This document shows positions 39,212 through 47,791 of a stretch of DNA of 64,000 nt, piece after piece. The translations under genes were made by a program, and so were the position numbers. The number at the start of each line of letters is the position of its first letter. Position 1 is the stretch's first letter. Origin of the DNA: Corynebacterium pseudogenitalium (lineage in GTDB: Bacteria > Actinomycetota > Actinomycetes > Mycobacteriales > Mycobacteriaceae); assembly GCF_024453815.1 (NCBI RefSeq), contig NZ_CP072934.1, forward strand, positions 1,922,001 through 1,986,000, given 5' to 3'. The notes below the pieces were generated by a model. The model had not been told where the DNA came from. It worked only from the letters and a program-made list of their open reading frames with translations, and searched no databases.

Positions 39212-41620
39212 CTAGAACTTGAGGTGGTCCTTCGCCCAGAACGCCGCAGCGCCAAGCAGCGCCAGCAGTGGCACCACGATCGCCGCGATGATGCCACCCT
39301 TCGAGCTGCCCTCGCAGTTCTCAGAGGATCCACTTGAGGAGCCATCCTTCGCGCAGGTAGCAGGCGCCCCAACGCTTGGCTCGGGTGTGAGCTCACTTGT
39401 CGACGTCTCCACCTCCGGCTCCGAAGTCTGCTCAGTTGTCCGCGTGGTGGACTCGGTCGTGGTGGCGGACTCGGTCGTGGACTGGGTGGTCGTAGTGGCC
39501 TCAGTGGTGGTTGCTTCGACGCTAACCGAGGTAGAAGGTTCCGTCGAGGTAGTCGTCGGAGCGGCCGATGTCGTTTCGGTTGTCCGCGGCGCGGACGGCT
39601 CCGGCTTCGGCTCCTCCGAGGTCGAAGGCTCCGCGGACGGCTCCGACGTGGTCGACGTAGTCGTCGGCGTGGTTACTTCGACGCTAACCGAGGTAGAAGG
39701 CTCAACCGAAGTGGTCGACGGAGCAACCGAAGTCGTTTCGGTTGTCCGCGTGGTGGACTCCACCGAAGGCTCCACCGAAACTGAAGTAGAAGCCGAGGCC
39801 GAAGGCTCCTCCGAGGCGGAGGTTGGCGTCTCCGAGGTGGTTGGGGTGGTGGACGAAGGGGACGTCGTCAAGCTGGTTGAGGAGCTCGGCGTTGGCTCCT
39901 TCGCCAGCAGCTCGTCGAGGTTCTCCTGCGCCTCGTTGACGCGGAAGAAGGTGCGGTCGAGGTCGGCTTGCGCGTCGTTGATGAGCGGCGGGTAGTTCGT
40001 GCGGCGCATGATGTTCATGCGGGTCTCGGCGACCTTGTGGTCGAGTTTCGCGGCGTCGAGCGCGAGGCGCGCGGCCTGAACGTTGCGCGGCTTCACGGCG
40101 GGCTCGTACAGCGGCGCGTCGCATTGCGGCGGGGTGGCACCGCAGTTCGGGCAGCAGCGAGGCGACGACGTGGAGGTCTCCCCACTTGTCGACGTCGCCA
40201 CCGTCGGCGTTGTCCGCGTCGCGGAAGTCGTCGACGTGGTTGGGGTGGCCGACACGCTCGGGGTTGCCGAAGTGGTTGTCCGCGGCGCGGACGTGGTAGA
40301 AACCGGCGTGGTCGGGGTGGTGGTGGTTACCGGCGCGGTTGTACTCGTCGTGCTTGAAGACGGCGAGCTGGACGTGGTCGATGTCTGCGTAGTCGAAGCC
40401 TTCGTGGTTGGCGTGGCAGACGTGGTTGGCGTCGTCGCCGGCGTCTCTGGCTTCAGCTGTTCGCGCAGCTTATCGAGGTTGTCCTGCGCCTCCTTGAGTG
40501 CCCGCTCGGCGTTCTTGAAGCGGTTCTCCGCAAGGATCTTCGCCACCGTGTCGGAGGCGTTCTGCAGCTCGACACCCGCAGCGTTGAATTCGGCTGCGGC
40601 CTGGTCAACGATGTGCTGCCCTTCCGCCTCGGTGGAAGGCTTCGGCGGCGCAACGTATGACGGCAAGACGATACGGGTGGTAGTCGGAGCCTGGGATGAC
40701 TTTGACGAAGGCTTCGGCGAAGGCTTTTCCGAGGAAGACGTGGCAGACGAGGAAGTAGGTGTCGTGGTCTCCGGCGTGATCGTCACCGTGATGGTGGGCG
40801 CCTCGGAGGTCGTCGGGGTCGGTACCGGCTGGGCGCTCGGGATGGTCGGCATCGGCAGTGGTGGTAGGTCCGGGAAGGACGGCTGGCTCGAAGACGAAGA
40901 AGACGAAGAAGTCGAGGACGTAGTCGGCGTCGGCTTCGGACGCTCGGACGTCGTCGAAGTTGTCGTGGTCACCAGCGGGGGAACAGGCGACGGCGACGGG
41001 GTAGGCGTCGGCTTCTGGCGCAGGTTGTTGCGCAGGATGAGGATTTCGGCGTCGAGAGGCTGCGGGGTAAGTCCCGGCTTGCGCGAGCGACCAGAGACCA
41101 TGAGCAGGTCGTCGCAGCTGTGCGCGAGTGCCATCGCGTGGCCCATTTCGTGCGCGATGGTCATGATTCGGCTGGTCGCGCCAACCGTGGACGCGAACAT
41201 TTGCGGGCTAATCCGCACGGTGAGCGACGGCCCACCACCGGTCACTCGGCCGAGCACCGGCAGGCTTGGATCAACGAGCACGCTGACGGCCTCGGGCGTC
41301 TTGTGGTCGATGAACTTGATATCCAGGTATCCACCTCGGTCGCGCACGGCCTTGACCCACAGGTCGGCGGCGCGCTGGATGTCGGCGCGGTGGCCGGTGG
41401 TGTCGTAAAGGTAGAGGGTGTTGTTGCGGATGCCCGTATTGCGGTCACCCGCGAACGTAAACCGCGAAATGTCCAGTTGCTGCCCCCGCTTGAACTGCGA
41501 CTTCAACGCTTTGCATTCACTGCCATTCGGCTGAACATCAACGTGCGCGTACGCGGGCGCCGTACCCCCCAATACCAGGGAGAAAGTACAGACTGCAGCA
41601 AGGACATTTCGAGTTTTCAC
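39212..41620 (-). CDS. Secreted metzincin-like zinc peptidase with Thr/Ser-rich stalk and membrane tail
   Basis: 802 aa from GTG 41620. Signal peptide 1-25 (ends PAYAH). An N-terminal globular domain (about 26-215) has IAHEMGHAMALAHSCD followed by LLMVSG, i.e. HExxHxx(A)xxH plus a Met-turn; the usual glycine at the eighth position is alanine. The rest is stalk: long Thr/Ser/Pro runs interrupted by two helical coiled-coil-like segments (near EFNAAGVELQNASDTVAKI and NVQAARLALDAAKLDHKVA) and a small Cys cluster (CCPNCGA). Two consecutive copies of a unit ending EPSTSVSVE are seen near the C-terminus. A final transmembrane helix (GGIIAAIVVPLLALLGAAAFW) has no LPXTG motif. It is co-transcribed with the preceding 264-aa gene (9-bp gap). 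Substrate unknown. Confidence 0.72.
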   Translation of the reverse strand: MKTRNVLAAVCTFSLVLGGTAPAYAHVDVQPNGSECKALKSQFKRGQQLDISRFTFAGDRNTGIRNNTLYLYDTTGHRADIQRAADLWVKAVRDRGGYLDIKFIDHKTPEAVSVLVDPSLPVLGRVTGGGPSLTVRISPQMFASTVGATSRIMTIAHEMGHAMALAHSCDDLLMVSGRSRKPGLTPQPLDAEILILRNNLRQKPTPTPSPSPVPPLVTTTTSTTSERPKPTPTTSSTSSSSSSSSQPSFPDLPPLPMPTIPSAQPVPTPTTSEAPTITVTITPETTTPTSSSATSSSEKPSPKPSSKSSQAPTTTRIVLPSYVAPPKPSTEAEGQHIVDQAAAEFNAAGVELQNASDTVAKILAENRFKNAERALKEAQDNLDKLREQLKPETPATTPTTSATPTTKASTTQTSTTSSSPSSSTTSTTAPVTTTTPTTPVSTTSAPRTTTSATPSVSATPTTSTTSATRTTPTVATSTSGETSTSSPRCCPNCGATPPQCDAPLYEPAVKPRNVQAARLALDAAKLDHKVAETRMNIMRRTNYPPLINDAQADLDRTFFRVNEAQENLDELLAKEPTPSSSTSLTTSPSSTTPTTSETPTSASEEPSASASTSVSVEPSVESTTRTTETTSVAPSTTSVEPSTSVSVEVTTPTTTSTTSEPSAEPSTSEEPKPEPSAPRTTETTSAAPTTTSTEPSTSVSVEATTTEATTTTQSTTESATTTESTTRTTEQTSEPEVETSTSELTPEPSVGAPATCAKDGSSSGSSENCEGSSKGGIIAAIVVPLLALLGAAAFWAKDHLKF

Positions 41621-41629
41621 AAAGGTTTA

Positions 41630-42424
41630 CTATATGAGGTATCGGCGCCCGTATGCAAAGACGGCTGCACCAATTATCGACGCCACCACCAACGCAAACA
41701 GCGCCCGCACCAGGGTGTTGGATCCGGTCTCAGCCGCGATACCGCGCTGCTCTGCCGCCGGGGCTTCTGCCTGCGCCTGTGCTGGGGCAGCCTGCTGCTG
41801 CACCTCAACCGGCACCTGACCTGCAGCCTTGGAGGTTGCCAGGCCCTGGCGCGCCACCTCAGCAGCGTTTTCTGCCAGCAGCGCGTTGGAGTCCTTCACC
41901 TCAGCGTCGGTTGGAGGCTCGTTGATGCGTGCCAGGTCGGTGACGTAGGTCTTGCCGTCAGCGTTGAGGTAGTACGTCAGACCACCAATCGCGAGCACTG
42001 CCGGAAGCGCGATCAGGCCAGCTGCAGCCGGTGCCGGGTTGTTCGGGTCAACGTCTTCGGCGGTGAACGGAACGTCCTGGTGGTCGCCGGTCGGAGCTGG
42101 CTGCTCGACGGGGGTCGTCGCTTCGGTTGCGGTAGCTGCAGGGGCTGCGGTTTCGGCGGCGGGGGCGTCGATAAGCCCGGCGACAGCCGCCTTCGCCACG
42201 TCCACTGCGCGCTCGCGGTCAGCCGCCGAGAGCTGGTCAAAGGCGATGTTGACCAGGTTGCGGTCCGGCACGTAGTGGGTGCCGTCCTGGGTGAGGAAGT
42301 ACTCGGCACCGTTGATGTCGTGGGTCACGGCTGGCAGCGGGACGTCCTGTGCCTGGGCCATGGGGACGATGGCGGTTGCGAGCGCGCCGGTCATGACGGC
42401 GGCCAGTACGGTGTTGCGCTTCAT
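41630..42424 (-). CDS. Secreted, C-terminally membrane-anchored protein of unknown family
   Basis: 264 aa from the ATG at 42424 (AAAGGAG upstream). Signal peptide 1-25 (ends QAQ), similar to that of its neighbour. Two short related modules occur: GAEYFLTQDGTHYVPDRNLV near residue 40 and GGLTYYLNADGKTYVTDLAR near 150, separated by Ala/Pro/Thr-rich linkers. A C-terminal helix (ALFALVVASIIGAAVFAY) and basic tail anchor it. First gene of a two-gene operon with the metzincin-like protein; a 26-bp inverted repeat lies 20 bp upstream. I do not recognise a domain. Confidence 0.75.
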   Translation of the reverse strand: MKRNTVLAAVMTGALATAIVPMAQAQDVPLPAVTHDINGAEYFLTQDGTHYVPDRNLVNIAFDQLSAADRERAVDVAKAAVAGLIDAPAAETAAPAATATEATTPVEQPAPTGDHQDVPFTAEDVDPNNPAPAAAGLIALPAVLAIGGLTYYLNADGKTYVTDLARINEPPTDAEVKDSNALLAENAAEVARQGLATSKAAGQVPVEVQQQAAPAQAQAEAPAAEQRGIAAETGSNTLVRALFALVVASIIGAAVFAYGRRYLI

Positions 42425-42443
42425 TAGGGGCTCCTTTGCTCAA

Positions 42444-42469
42444 CATGAAGTCTCAAGTCTTACTTCATG
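42444..42469. promoter_or_regulatory. Inverted repeat upstream of the 264-aa surface-protein gene
   Basis: CATGAAGT and ACTTCATG form perfect 8-bp arms around a 10-nt spacer, 20 bp before the start codon. It could be an operator or an mRNA hairpin in the leader. Confidence 0.45.
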
Positions 42470-42530
42470 GTTTAGCCCCACTGTAGACGCACTTCACCCC
42501 AGTCACAAGTGTTTACACAAAAAACTTCAG

Positions 42531-43229
42531 TTACTTTGCGCCCGTATCGGTCGGCGGCGCATCCAGCACAGACGCGAATTGCCACCCAATCACCGCGTTG
42601 CGAACCGAGTCCGCCAAAATATTGCGCGGCTGAATACAGGAGATCGTGAGCAGGCGCCCCGGGCGTGGCCCATCACCCCAAATATCGGCATCACCCGCCA
42701 TCACCTCTTTCACCGGGTCATGCAGGTCAGTCGCACGGTAGGACAACCACTTCCCGCCGGCCGCCTCGGAATCGGCGGTGCGCAGGTACAGCATGTCCCC
42801 AACATGGATGGTGTGGTGGTCGGAGGAGCCGTCGAAAAGCTGGTCAAAGACCCCGTGCACCCCTGCACCCGTGTGACCCGCGACGACCACCAGGTCCTCA
42901 GCACCCGGGCCCGGCAGCGAGTACGGCTTATCCGACGCCGTGTAGACGCACGCCTTATCTAATGTGGCGGGGTCCAGCGCGTCGGCGCGCACGCGGCACG
43001 GGCCGTCCTCGAACTGCGCGCGAAGCCCCACCGAGGGGATAAACATCTCCAACGGCTGCGACTGGCCGAGCGTTGCAGGAGCCGGCGCGGGCGGCTCGGG
43101 CGCAGGCGTAGGCTCCTCCTTGCCGCACCGTACCGGCAGCGAGACGAGCACCATGAGCAGCACCAACGCCACTATTCGGCGCACCCAAAACACCCACTGC
43201 GGGGGGCGAGTTCGAGGAGGCGTGCGCAT
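42531..43229 (-). CDS. Sortase-family transpeptidase (class F-like, not firmly classed)
   Basis: 232 aa from the ATG at 43229. An N-terminal membrane helix (about 15-32) and a Pro/Ala-rich linker precede the sortase barrel. Catalytic residues: His in VVVAGHTGAGV, Cys in LLTISCIQP and a downstream Arg (SVRNAV). It has no C-terminal helix, unlike the pilus sortase at 44158. It may anchor LPXTG proteins to the wall, a housekeeping-like role, but the Cys context is unusual for any class I know. Divergent from the rhodanese gene. Confidence 0.72.
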   Translation of the reverse strand: MRTPPRTRPPQWVFWVRRIVALVLLMVLVSLPVRCGKEEPTPAPEPPAPAPATLGQSQPLEMFIPSVGLRAQFEDGPCRVRADALDPATLDKACVYTASDKPYSLPGPGAEDLVVVAGHTGAGVHGVFDQLFDGSSDHHTIHVGDMLYLRTADSEAAGGKWLSYRATDLHDPVKEVMAGDADIWGDGPRPGRLLTISCIQPRNILADSVRNAVIGWQFASVLDAPPTDTGAK

Positions 43230-43236
43230 AGTGCAA

Positions 43237-43271
43237 ATCGTAGCCGACACACCCGACACTTCCGCTACAAT
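43237..43271. promoter_or_regulatory. Divergent -10 elements of sortase and rhodanese genes
   Basis: TACGAT on the minus strand (43242-43237) lies 7 nt before the sortase ATG, and TACAAT on the plus strand (43266-43271) lies 7 nt before the rhodanese ATG. Both spacings fit leaderless transcripts; the two promoters share about 50 bp. Confidence 0.45.
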
Positions 43272-43278
43272 CGCGCAC

Positions 43279-43569
43279 ATGCAATCCATCAACGTCAACA
43301 AAGTCCCTGAAAACGCCCAGCTTATCGACGTCCGCGAGCCCGAAGAGTACGCCGAAGTCCACGCCGTAGGCGCCACCAACCTGCCACTGAGCGAACTGAC
43401 CACCCTCACCGACCGGATCGACCCCGACCAGGACATCTACGTCATCTGCCGCTCCGGCGGGCGCTCCTCCCGCGCATGCGAATACCTCGAGCAGGTACAC
43501 GGCTGGGAACCCATCAACGTCGAGGGCGGCACCATGGAATGGATCGCCAACGGGCTGCCCACCGAGTAG
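43279..43569 (+). CDS. Single-domain rhodanese-like sulfurtransferase
   Basis: 96-aa cytoplasmic protein. It starts with QLIDVREPEEYAEVHA (CH2-type motif) and has the active-site loop CRSGGRSSRA with the catalytic Cys. Single-domain rhodaneses carry persulfide sulfur; the partner is unknown. It is 42 bp upstream of marR. Confidence 0.9.
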   Translation: MQSINVNKVPENAQLIDVREPEEYAEVHAVGATNLPLSELTTLTDRIDPDQDIYVICRSGGRSSRACEYLEQVHGWEPINVEGGTMEWIANGLPTE

Positions 43570-43598
43570 CACGGTTTCATTCCTGGCCAGCAGCCCGA

Positions 43599-43604
43599 TA
43601 CTCT
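43599..43604 (+). promoter_or_regulatory. Putative -10 element of marR-family gene
   Basis: TACTCT ends 7 nt before the ATG at 43612, with no Shine-Dalgarno sequence between them, again suggesting a leaderless mRNA. Confidence 0.35.
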
Positions 43605-43611
43605 GGGACTT

Positions 43612-44037
43612 ATGGCCACGATTGAACTCCCAGAGGCGCTGACTACTTCGCCATCGTTCCAGATCGAACGCGTGCGCAGGCACACCAAAGACGAGGTGGA
43701 GCGCACCCTGGCGAAGCACGACTCCTCCATGCGAGAGTTCTGGGTGCTCAGCTGCGTCTCCGAGCAAGCACGCTCCCAATCGCAACTCTCCGAGCTGCTC
43801 GCGATCGACGCCTCCGACATGGTCCGCCTCATCGACTGCCTGGAGAAGCACGCGTGGGTCAAACGCGAACGCGACCCGAAGGACCGACGCCGCCAAATCG
43901 TGACCGCCACCAAGAAGGGCGGCAAGGCCCTGGCGAAACTCGCGGAGGATGTGGCCGCCGCCGAGGAACGCGCCCTTGACGCCGCCAACCACAAGCAACT
44001 CAAGAACCTGCGGAAGCTGTCGCAGGCGATTTTGTAG
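43612..44037 (+). CDS. MarR-family transcriptional regulator
   Basis: 141 aa. Winged-helix repressor with the typical core: helices around REFWVLSCVSEQARSQSQLSELL, recognition region DASDMVRLIDCLEKHAWVKRERD and the wing DPKDRRRQIVTATKKGGKAL. MarR proteins respond to phenolic or oxidant ligands. It converges on the pilus operon across element A4, and target genes cannot be assigned. Confidence 0.9.
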   Translation: MATIELPEALTTSPSFQIERVRRHTKDEVERTLAKHDSSMREFWVLSCVSEQARSQSQLSELLAIDASDMVRLIDCLEKHAWVKRERDPKDRRRQIVTATKKGGKALAKLAEDVAAAEERALDAANHKQLKNLRKLSQAIL

Positions 44038-44065
44038 CTTTTGCTTGACTCACTTCGCGCGGCGC

Positions 44066-44142
44066 GCACCAAATTCCCGGGTTTCAGCAGACCCGCGCAG
44101 CGTTTCCCCAGTTCACCAGCCCGTCGCCGCGGATCGTGGTGC
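44066..44142. repeat. Dispersed palindromic element A, copy 4 (diverged right end)
   Basis: Left end GCACCAAATTCCC intact, core GTTTCCCCAGTTCACC, right end decayed to GGATCGTGGTGC. It lies in the 120-bp convergent space between marR and the sortase C gene. Confidence 0.65.
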
Positions 44143-44157
44143 CCAGCAAACTCCCAG

Positions 44158-45003
44158 CTACTCCTCGACAGCGTCCCGCCGACGCTTCCACCGCCGGTAC
44201 AGAATCAGCAGCAACACCACCAGCACGATCAGGGCCACGAGGATCATCCACCAGCTGATGCCCAGGCCGGTGACGCGCGGTTCGGGGGCGTCAGGGTCAA
44301 GAGGTACGCGAATGGCGTGGACGAGCAGCCTGTCAGTGTTGAGCCCGTAGGGGGTACACGTGATCAGGGTGAGGCGATCCTCCCCTGGTTGGTAGCCTAC
44401 GGCCTGGTATTGGTCCGGTTTCACCACTTCGCGGCTGACCATCTGGTAGCGCAGTCGCTGCCCCATCACGTCTATGTAGATGTCTTGGCCTGCTTTGAGG
44501 GTGGGGAGGGCGTCGAACATGGCGGCGTTAACCATGCCGGTGTGGGCGGTGATGACGGCGTTGGTGCCGTCGCCGCCGACGGGGAGGGTGGAGCCGAACA
44601 TGTGGCCTGCGCCGTCGTAGAGGACGTGGGGTGCGGTGGTGTGGTAGACGGGCAGGTCGACGCCGATGTCGGGGATGCGGATGCGCGCCATGATGCCCCC
44701 GGAGCCTGGCAGGTTGAGTTGTGCCATGTAGTCGGGCATGTCGGGGTCGTTTGTGGCGGGTGGGCGTGCGTGTGGACCGGTGGCCAGCAGGCGTTGGTTG
44801 TAGTCGCGGGCGCGCGCGAGTTGGGCGTCGCGTTCTTCGGCGCTGAGGCTGGTGGTGTGTTCGCTGTAGGCGTCGGCTTGGCGGCGGAGCTGCTCGTTGG
44901 TGGCGAGTGTGGCCACGATTGGGTACAGCAGCAGGAGCGCGCCGAGGATCAGCCCGATCAACGAGATGAGGTTCCCGGCGCGTTTGCGGTTGGGTTTGCT
45001 CAC
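44158..45003 (-). CDS. Class C (pilus) sortase
   Basis: Polymerises pilins by joining the sorting signal of one subunit to the pilin lysine of the next. It is 281 aa from GTG 45003, which overlaps the minor pilin stop (GTGA). N-terminal (about 10-30) and C-terminal (about 248-270) transmembrane helices are the class C layout. The catalytic His is in AVITAHTGM, Cys in TLITCTPYG and Arg in NTDRLLVHA. A lid-like segment (LNLPGSGGIMARI) precedes the barrel. It is the last gene of the pilus operon. Confidence 0.93.
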   Translation of the reverse strand: MSKPNRKRAGNLISLIGLILGALLLLYPIVATLATNEQLRRQADAYSEHTTSLSAEERDAQLARARDYNQRLLATGPHARPPATNDPDMPDYMAQLNLPGSGGIMARIRIPDIGVDLPVYHTTAPHVLYDGAGHMFGSTLPVGGDGTNAVITAHTGMVNAAMFDALPTLKAGQDIYIDVMGQRLRYQMVSREVVKPDQYQAVGYQPGEDRLTLITCTPYGLNTDRLLVHAIRVPLDPDAPEPRVTGLGISWWMILVALIVLVVLLLILYRRWKRRRDAVEE

Positions 45004-46241
45004 TGTTGTTGCTCGTCTTCTTTTCGACGCGCCAGCAACCATCCCAAAACGATCAAAGCGAGGGCGAGCAGCGCGAGCCAGATGACGTTAGCGCCTGTGT
45101 AGGCGAGGACTTGATCGACGCGGCCGCGCGGTCCGTCCTGCGAGGGCTGCGCTTCAGTTGTAGGTTTCGGTGTTTCCGGCGCGGTCCCCTGCGGGCCCGC
45201 AGGCCTCGGGCTCGTCGGCGCAGTGTCCGACGGAGCCGTGTCTGGCAGCCCTGGCAGCAGCGGTATCAGCGGCAGCAGGCCGAGCAGGCCCCACAGCCAG
45301 CGCCGATCCCCCTTGGAGGAGCCCTGCTGCGCAGGCGCCTCGATGAGTACGTCCGCGTGGGTGGCTCGCACGGTGACGTGGTTGCGTTCGGGGTCCATGC
45401 CGTCGGTGGTGAGGGTGGCGTCGGCACCTGCGGTGCCTTGCGCGGTGGCGCGGGCGCGCTGCTCGAGCGTGACGGTGGTGGTGGCGTCGGTTGCGCGGGC
45501 GCGCGCGAGTTTTTCCAGGCCGGACTTGGTCAAGGCTGCGCGCAGGCGGTTGCCTTCGCGGTGGAAGGTGACGTCACTCGGGCCGAGTGCCGCCCCGTTG
45601 ATGCGCACGGTGGGTTCGCCGTCGAATTCCAGGTTTCCGGTGAGCGTGAGGGTGAGCTCGTAGTGGCCGATGGTGCCGTCGAGAGACGGGTTGGGCGCCA
45701 CTCCGCGCACGGTGAGGGTGACGTCCTCGCCGGGGTGGACGCGCTTGCGGCTGGCCTCGAGCACGACGCTGAGTTGTTGGGCTTTCGGTTCCACGGTGCG
45801 CGCGGAGCCGCCCGTCACGGGCACGACGAAGGGTGCGAAGAAGACTTGCGACGCCGTCTTCGCCTCAGTGTCGCCAAGCGTGAAGAGGTACGCGCCGGGT
45901 TGCAGGCCGTCGAGGGTGACGCGTCCGCCGCTGGTGCGCGCGGTGGCGACTTCGACGATCGTGTCGGGCTGCGTACGTAGCAGTGCCGGGACGTCGAGGG
46001 TGGCCAGGGATTCGCGCCCGGCCTGGGTACTCATGTCCACGGTGGTGATGCGTGAGGCGGTGACGGTGCGCTCCCCGATGGTGTCCAGGCCGTCGACACC
46101 CGCGGCGGCGCGCAGGTCCACCGTGACGCTGCTCGGTGCCGCAGCCACCGCGGCGGGTGGCCCGAACGCAGGCATGCCGACGCCGGCAACGCCGACCGTT
46201 ACGGCCAGCGCCACCGCCATCGCAGTCCCCGGGTTTCTCAC
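45000..46241 (-). CDS. Minor (base) pilin with LAYTG sorting signal
   Basis: 413 aa from GTG 46241. Signal peptide 1-34; two beta-rich domains, the second with VHPGEDVTLTVRGVAPNPS; then a Pro/Thr linker. The cell-wall sorting signal is QVLAYTGANVIW at about 379, a hydrophobic helix and a basic tail (ARRKEDEQQQ). Ala replaces the Pro of LPXTG, as in some basal pilins. An extra internal hydrophobic stretch (RRWLWGLLGLLPLIPLLPG, about residue 300) is odd for a wall protein. By analogy with SpaB/SpaE it would terminate polymerisation and anchor the fibre. Confidence 0.82.
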   Translation of the reverse strand: MRNPGTAMAVALAVTVGVAGVGMPAFGPPAAVAAAPSSVTVDLRAAAGVDGLDTIGERTVTASRITTVDMSTQAGRESLATLDVPALLRTQPDTIVEVATARTSGGRVTLDGLQPGAYLFTLGDTEAKTASQVFFAPFVVPVTGGSARTVEPKAQQLSVVLEASRKRVHPGEDVTLTVRGVAPNPSLDGTIGHYELTLTLTGNLEFDGEPTVRINGAALGPSDVTFHREGNRLRAALTKSGLEKLARARATDATTTVTLEQRARATAQGTAGADATLTTDGMDPERNHVTVRATHADVLIEAPAQQGSSKGDRRWLWGLLGLLPLIPLLPGLPDTAPSDTAPTSPRPAGPQGTAPETPKPTTEAQPSQDGPRGRVDQVLAYTGANVIWLALLALALIVLGWLLARRKEDEQQQ

Positions 46242-46259
46242 CGCTGTGTGCTCCCCTAC

Positions 46260-47786
46260 CTATGCCTTGCGGGAGCGCAGCTGGTAGACAGCGCCGCCGC
46301 CGAAGAGGACCACGCCGAGCGCCAGGATGATGAGCATGGTGCGCTCACCGGTTGCTGGCAGGCGGCCGAACAGGTTGTCCTTGACGTTGTTCACGCTGCC
46401 GCTGAGCGTCTTGGTTTTTGCGTCGTAGTTCAACGGCTGTGGCTCCGGGTTGTTCAGGTAGCCGGACACGCCCTTGGTTTCTACGGCGCAGTAGTCGGCA
46501 AACTTGCTGTCCTTCTTGGTCAGGTTGAGACCTTCGGCCTTCGCCAGGGCTGCCCCGGCGTGGTCGCCTTTGGCGACGGTCTTGTCGGCGGTCAGGGTCG
46601 TTTTCACCTCGTCTCCGATGACCACGCGCTGGGCAGCGGTGCCTTTGTCGACCTTCCAGGAGCCGTCGCCCTGCTTGGTGCAGGTGAAGATCTGGAACTC
46701 GGCGCCGGCGCCGTTCTTTTCGCCGTCCTTGGCCTGCTTGTTCAGCAGCTTGGTCACCTCAACCTTGGCGAAGTTCAGCGTCGTGGCGCCGTCGTTCGGG
46801 TCGTCGGTTGGGGTGGTGTTGTGCGGCTTATCGTCGTTGGAATAGTACACCTGCGCGGTGTTGTCGATCGTGCCGTTCTCGGGCAGTTTGACCAACTTCG
46901 CGTCGAACTCGGTGCGCACGATCAGGCCCGGATTGGCGGCGCGCAGCTCGCGTAGCTTCTTCAGGCCGGCCTCGGTGAACTCCACGGTGACGGTGTTGTC
47001 CCCTGCATCGGCCACGGTGTAGTGGTCGCCGGCGGTAAGCGTCTCAGGGGCGTCGTCGTCCGCGGACTTCAGCACCTGCACCTGCACGGGGTGCTCGGCC
47101 TGGCTCCACTTGAGGTTCGCTGACAGCGTATCGACGACTCTCAGCTGGTCACCTTCCGGGTTCGGGCCGAATGCTGGGATGGGAGCGTCGATACGGTAGC
47201 GCGCGTTGTCTCCCAGGGTGGTGTTTTCGCTGATGAGAGACTTCTTCGGCTCGAGGATCTGGTTCTTCGGGTTGATGGTGCGCTCGTACTGCGCCACGCC
47301 CTTTTCGAATGCCGGGAGGGTGAGCAGGAACGGAGTCGCCACGGAGTGCTTCGCGCCCTCGGCGCGCAGCTCGGTGACGCGGAAGAGACCCACGCCGAGG
47401 TCGGTGAACACGGCCTCGCCGTCAGCGTTCGTCGCCACTTCCTTCGCCTTAAAGCTCGGGTCCGCCTGCACATCGGAAACCTTCTTCTCGCCTTCTGCGG
47501 CGACGTCTTCCCAACCCTTCGCGGTGTTCAGCGGCGCGGTAGCGATGCGCTCGACCCTGAAGGTGACGTCCTTGATGGTCGTCATGCCATCGAGACTGCC
47601 GTTCTCACCGACCGGTTCGCCCTCGTACTTCTTGATCGTCAGCTTCGTGGCGCGGTTGACGTCGACCTGCGACTGGGCGACGGCGGCTGGCATCGTCGCA
47701 ACGATGGAGGCGCCGACCGGTCCGACGAACGCGACGGCCGCCGCGGTGGAAATCGCGAGTGCGGAACGGGAAATGATGTGTTTCAT
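46260..47786 (-). CDS. Major (shaft) pilin, SpaA-type
   Basis: 508 aa from the ATG at 47786. Signal peptide about 1-38 (ends AVAQ). The pilin-motif region reads VAQYERTINPKNQ with the candidate linking lysine; an E-box is seen as YCAVETKGVSGY. Isopeptide-forming Cna-B-like domains (e.g. KVEVTKLLNKQAKDG) make up the C-terminal half. The sorting signal LPATG is at 476-480, followed by a helix and RSRKA. The gene starts 5 bp after the tip pilin stop, so the operon is tip, shaft, base, sortase. Confidence 0.92.
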   Translation of the reverse strand: MKHIISRSALAISTAAAVAFVGPVGASIVATMPAAVAQSQVDVNRATKLTIKKYEGEPVGENGSLDGMTTIKDVTFRVERIATAPLNTAKGWEDVAAEGEKKVSDVQADPSFKAKEVATNADGEAVFTDLGVGLFRVTELRAEGAKHSVATPFLLTLPAFEKGVAQYERTINPKNQILEPKKSLISENTTLGDNARYRIDAPIPAFGPNPEGDQLRVVDTLSANLKWSQAEHPVQVQVLKSADDDAPETLTAGDHYTVADAGDNTVTVEFTEAGLKKLRELRAANPGLIVRTEFDAKLVKLPENGTIDNTAQVYYSNDDKPHNTTPTDDPNDGATTLNFAKVEVTKLLNKQAKDGEKNGAGAEFQIFTCTKQGDGSWKVDKGTAAQRVVIGDEVKTTLTADKTVAKGDHAGAALAKAEGLNLTKKDSKFADYCAVETKGVSGYLNNPEPQPLNYDAKTKTLSGSVNNVKDNLFGRLPATGERTMLIILALGVVLFGGGAVYQLRSRKA

Positions 47787-47791
47787 GGTGT

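Noticed and set aside
39300..40990. Apparent direct-repeat array resembling a CRISPR or satellite
   Set aside because: The repeats are in-frame Thr/Ser/Glu/Pro codons of the 802-aa surface protein, with irregular spacing and no spacers.
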